Source: an uncultured Odoribacter sp. (GTDB taxonomy: Bacteria; Bacteroidota; Bacteroidia; Bacteroidales; Marinifilaceae). Taken from it: 64,000 bases of DNA. The stretch lies in NCBI GenBank assembly GCA_900544025.1, contig UQTM01000010.1:1-64000 (forward strand). The letters run 5' to 3'. Below the pieces are notes generated by a model. The model was not told where the DNA came from. It did no database searches and saw only the letters and a list, made by a program, of their open reading frames with translations. Positions 62,723-64,000 of this stretch are shown piece by piece. The translations under genes were made by a program, and so were the position numbers. Each line of letters begins with the position of its first letter. Within the stretch, counting starts at the first letter, position 1.

Positions 62723-64000
62723 TTAACTGACACTACTGTCTTTTATAGATTTACCTCCTTCGGGAACCACCGGTGTTACCTGCGTAGGGTTATAAATGCG
62801 TGCCACTTCATTGCGTATTTCCTGGGCAATTTCGGTTTGTCCCGCATCGATACTCGCTCTCAGCAGTAATTCCAGTAGCCGCATGCTGCTATCCTCTTCC
62901 CGTTGCACTTCGCCTGTGGCTGCATCGGCAGGGGAGAGGGAGTGTACGTATTTCAGCATCTGTATGTTTTCTTTGATCAGATCTCTGGCAAGGGCATTTC
63001 CTTTGTCGATTTGATTCAAAGAATAGTATAGCGCTACATAGAAACCTAAATTGTTATCGATAGGAACCTGCGGGAAAGGTAATTCTTCCAGACTCTTATC
63101 GAGAACGGCTGTCGCTTTATCGTCCTTACCTTCTTCATGCAGTTGTGCCGCCAGGCGGAAGAAAGTGTTCCGGTATTTCATGACTCCGATAGTATTGTCG
63201 TGGAAATAGTCGATGTTTACTTTCGGATCTTTGATATTTCCCCACTCGAATTTGTTCATCAGATTGTTGTAGAGGGTGTCGCTGTTAATCCGTCCGTAAT
63301 CCATGAAATTCGTCGCTTGTGTTTCGATAGGTACCACCCGGTAGGCAGCTCCGTCTAACTGGAAGTATTTTTCAAATCCCATGTAACTGTCTGTTCCCAT
63401 TCCGATACCGAAGTAAATCGGACGTTCCCAGTTGTTGTTAGCCATAATATCTAAAACCATTAAACCCGATTTGAAGATATTGTTGCCTTTCAGGGTTATT
63501 TCCAGATTCTTCACAATTTTATCGGCATCTTCCGGCTGTACGGTTCCGTTAGCTACCACTTTGGCCGAATCTACCGGAATCACCAGATTACGGGTAGGGA
63601 TGTAATCGAGTGTTCCCCGGTCATATCTCAGTTTAGTTTGTGGCAGGTCGCTGGCTACAAATTCCATAACATCTTTCAGCATGGCGCTTCTGTATTGTTC
63701 CTGAATTGGAATTTGTTCCCGTTTCCCGGCATGATATTGATCTTTGGTGAATTTAATGGGCACTCCCGGTGCTTCATAGGCTTTTCGCTTCATCTGGTCG
63801 ATGTACCAGTCGCCGGATAAGAGGCTCAGATTGACGATTCGGATATCACGGCGTACACCTTCGACTTCCTGCGCATACCATAAGGGGAACGTATCGTTGT
63901 CGCCATAGGTGAACAGTATTGCGTTGGGGGCGCAGGAATTGAGGTAGTTTTTCGCATGTGCAATCGTCGCATAGCGTCCGCTACGATTGTGGTCGTCCCA
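62723..64000 (-). CDS. DUF2723 (glycosyltransferase-117-like) membrane protein, C-terminal part
   Basis: Seen: about 425 residues in frame from the window edge to the stop at 62723; the N-terminal membrane part lies beyond 64000. The visible part begins WDDHNRSGRYATIAHAKNYL and NAILFTYGDNDTFPLWYAQE with EVEGVRRDIRIVNLSLLSGDWYI, the conserved start of the soluble C-terminal region of DUF2723 proteins, followed by helical repeat-like segments (RLAAQLHEEGKDDKATAVLD). The family is related to protein O-mannosyltransferases/TMEM260, and periplasmic glycosyl transfer is the suspected role. The ATG at 63793 lies in mid-domain and is not a gene start. Confidence 0.85.
   Translation of the reverse strand, partial: WDDHNRSGRYATIAHAKNYLNSCAPNAILFTYGDNDTFPLWYAQEVEGVRRDIRIVNLSLLSGDWYIDQMKRKAYEAPGVPIKFTKDQYHAGKREQIPIQEQYRSAMLKDVMEFVASDLPQTKLRYDRGTLDYIPTRNLVIPVDSAKVVANGTVQPEDADKIVKNLEITLKGNNIFKSGLMVLDIMANNNWERPIYFGIGMGTDSYMGFEKYFQLDGAAYRVVPIETQATNFMDYGRINSDTLYNNLMNKFEWGNIKDPKVNIDYFHDNTIGVMKYRNTFFRLAAQLHEEGKDDKATAVLDKSLEELPFPQVPIDNNLGFYVALYYSLNQIDKGNALARDLIKENIQMLKYVHSLSPADAATGEVQREEDSSMRLLELLLRASIDAGQTEIAQEIRNEVARIYNPTQVTPVVPEGGKSIKDSSVS

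Noticed and set aside
62723..63793. Gene start at ATG 63793
   Set aside because: The frame is open to the window edge and the upstream residues match the conserved DUF2723 C-terminal region, so this Met is internal.
1..64000. CRISPR arrays, insertion sequences, prophage or integrative-element borders
   Set aside because: No regularly spaced direct repeats, transposase, integrase or tRNA-end duplication was seen; both tRNA genes lack downstream partial copies nearby.

Overview
The window is a 64 kb piece of chromosome from a member of the Bacteroidota, most likely order Bacteroidales (gut-type). The support is direct: several promoters match the TTTG-N19-TAnnTTTG pattern of this phylum; the primary sigma factor is the short form without region 1.1 (289 aa); lipoprotein-type TamA paralogues (TamL) occur with TamB; GldB, DUF4924, DUF2723 and DUF3472 proteins are present; and most starts lack a Shine-Dalgarno sequence. 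The genus cannot be fixed from the sequence alone. There are no rRNA genes, insertion sequences, prophages or CRISPR arrays; two tRNA genes are present.

Layout. 1-6.4 kb: end of queA, then secreted or surface glycan/protein hydrolases (GH89 alpha-N-acetylglucosaminidase, a metallophosphoesterase, an M60 metallopeptidase lipoprotein) and a GT2 glycosyltransferase. 6.9-20.4 kb: envelope biogenesis, with a small beta-barrel protein, a SpoU RNA methyltransferase, TamL-1, a two-component system, a sugar-phosphate nucleotidyltransferase, TamB and TamL-2. 20.6-29.4 kb: tRNA-Pro, an unrecognised lipoprotein, a periplasmic nitroreductase, a K+/H+ antiporter, tRNA-Ser and a large multidomain papain-like protease. 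29.7-37.6 kb: a Crp/Fnr regulator, nadE, gldB, 5-formyl-THF cyclo-ligase, a 56-aa ferredoxin, rplY-pth, an S4 RNA-binding protein and two Bacteroidota-type proteins of unknown role.

37.7-45.0 kb: a complete histidine operon, hisGDCBHAF(IE), preceded by a textbook transcription attenuator: promoter, an 18-codon leader peptide with five His codons, an antiterminator arm and a terminator. hisF carries one in-frame TAA at codon 159 in an otherwise full-length frame, so the pathway is predicted to be interrupted unless the stop is read through or is a sequencing error. 45.2-50.1 kb: obgE, hpt, purE, a hypothetical protein, rpmH and rpoD. 50.3-54.2 kb: a galactose operon (galM, sugar MFS transporter, galK). 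54.3-56.0 kb: pdxS/pdxT for pyridoxal phosphate. 56.0-60.3 kb: a GH31 enzyme and a DUF3472/F5-8C lipoprotein. 60.5-64 kb: rfaE1 (heptose kinase), prfB with its +1 programmed frameshift, and the C-terminal part of a DUF2723 membrane protein that runs off the window.

The most noteworthy observations are the his attenuator, the nonsense codon in hisF, an NAD synthetase whose amidase domain has Asp where the catalytic Cys should be, prfB recoding with a perfect internal AGGAGG in a phylum that hardly uses Shine-Dalgarno pairing, a perfect Shine-Dalgarno element hidden in a hairpin before the nucleotidyltransferase, and a Tam locus with two TamL paralogues around a two-component system. I did not find a clearly new defence or mobile system.
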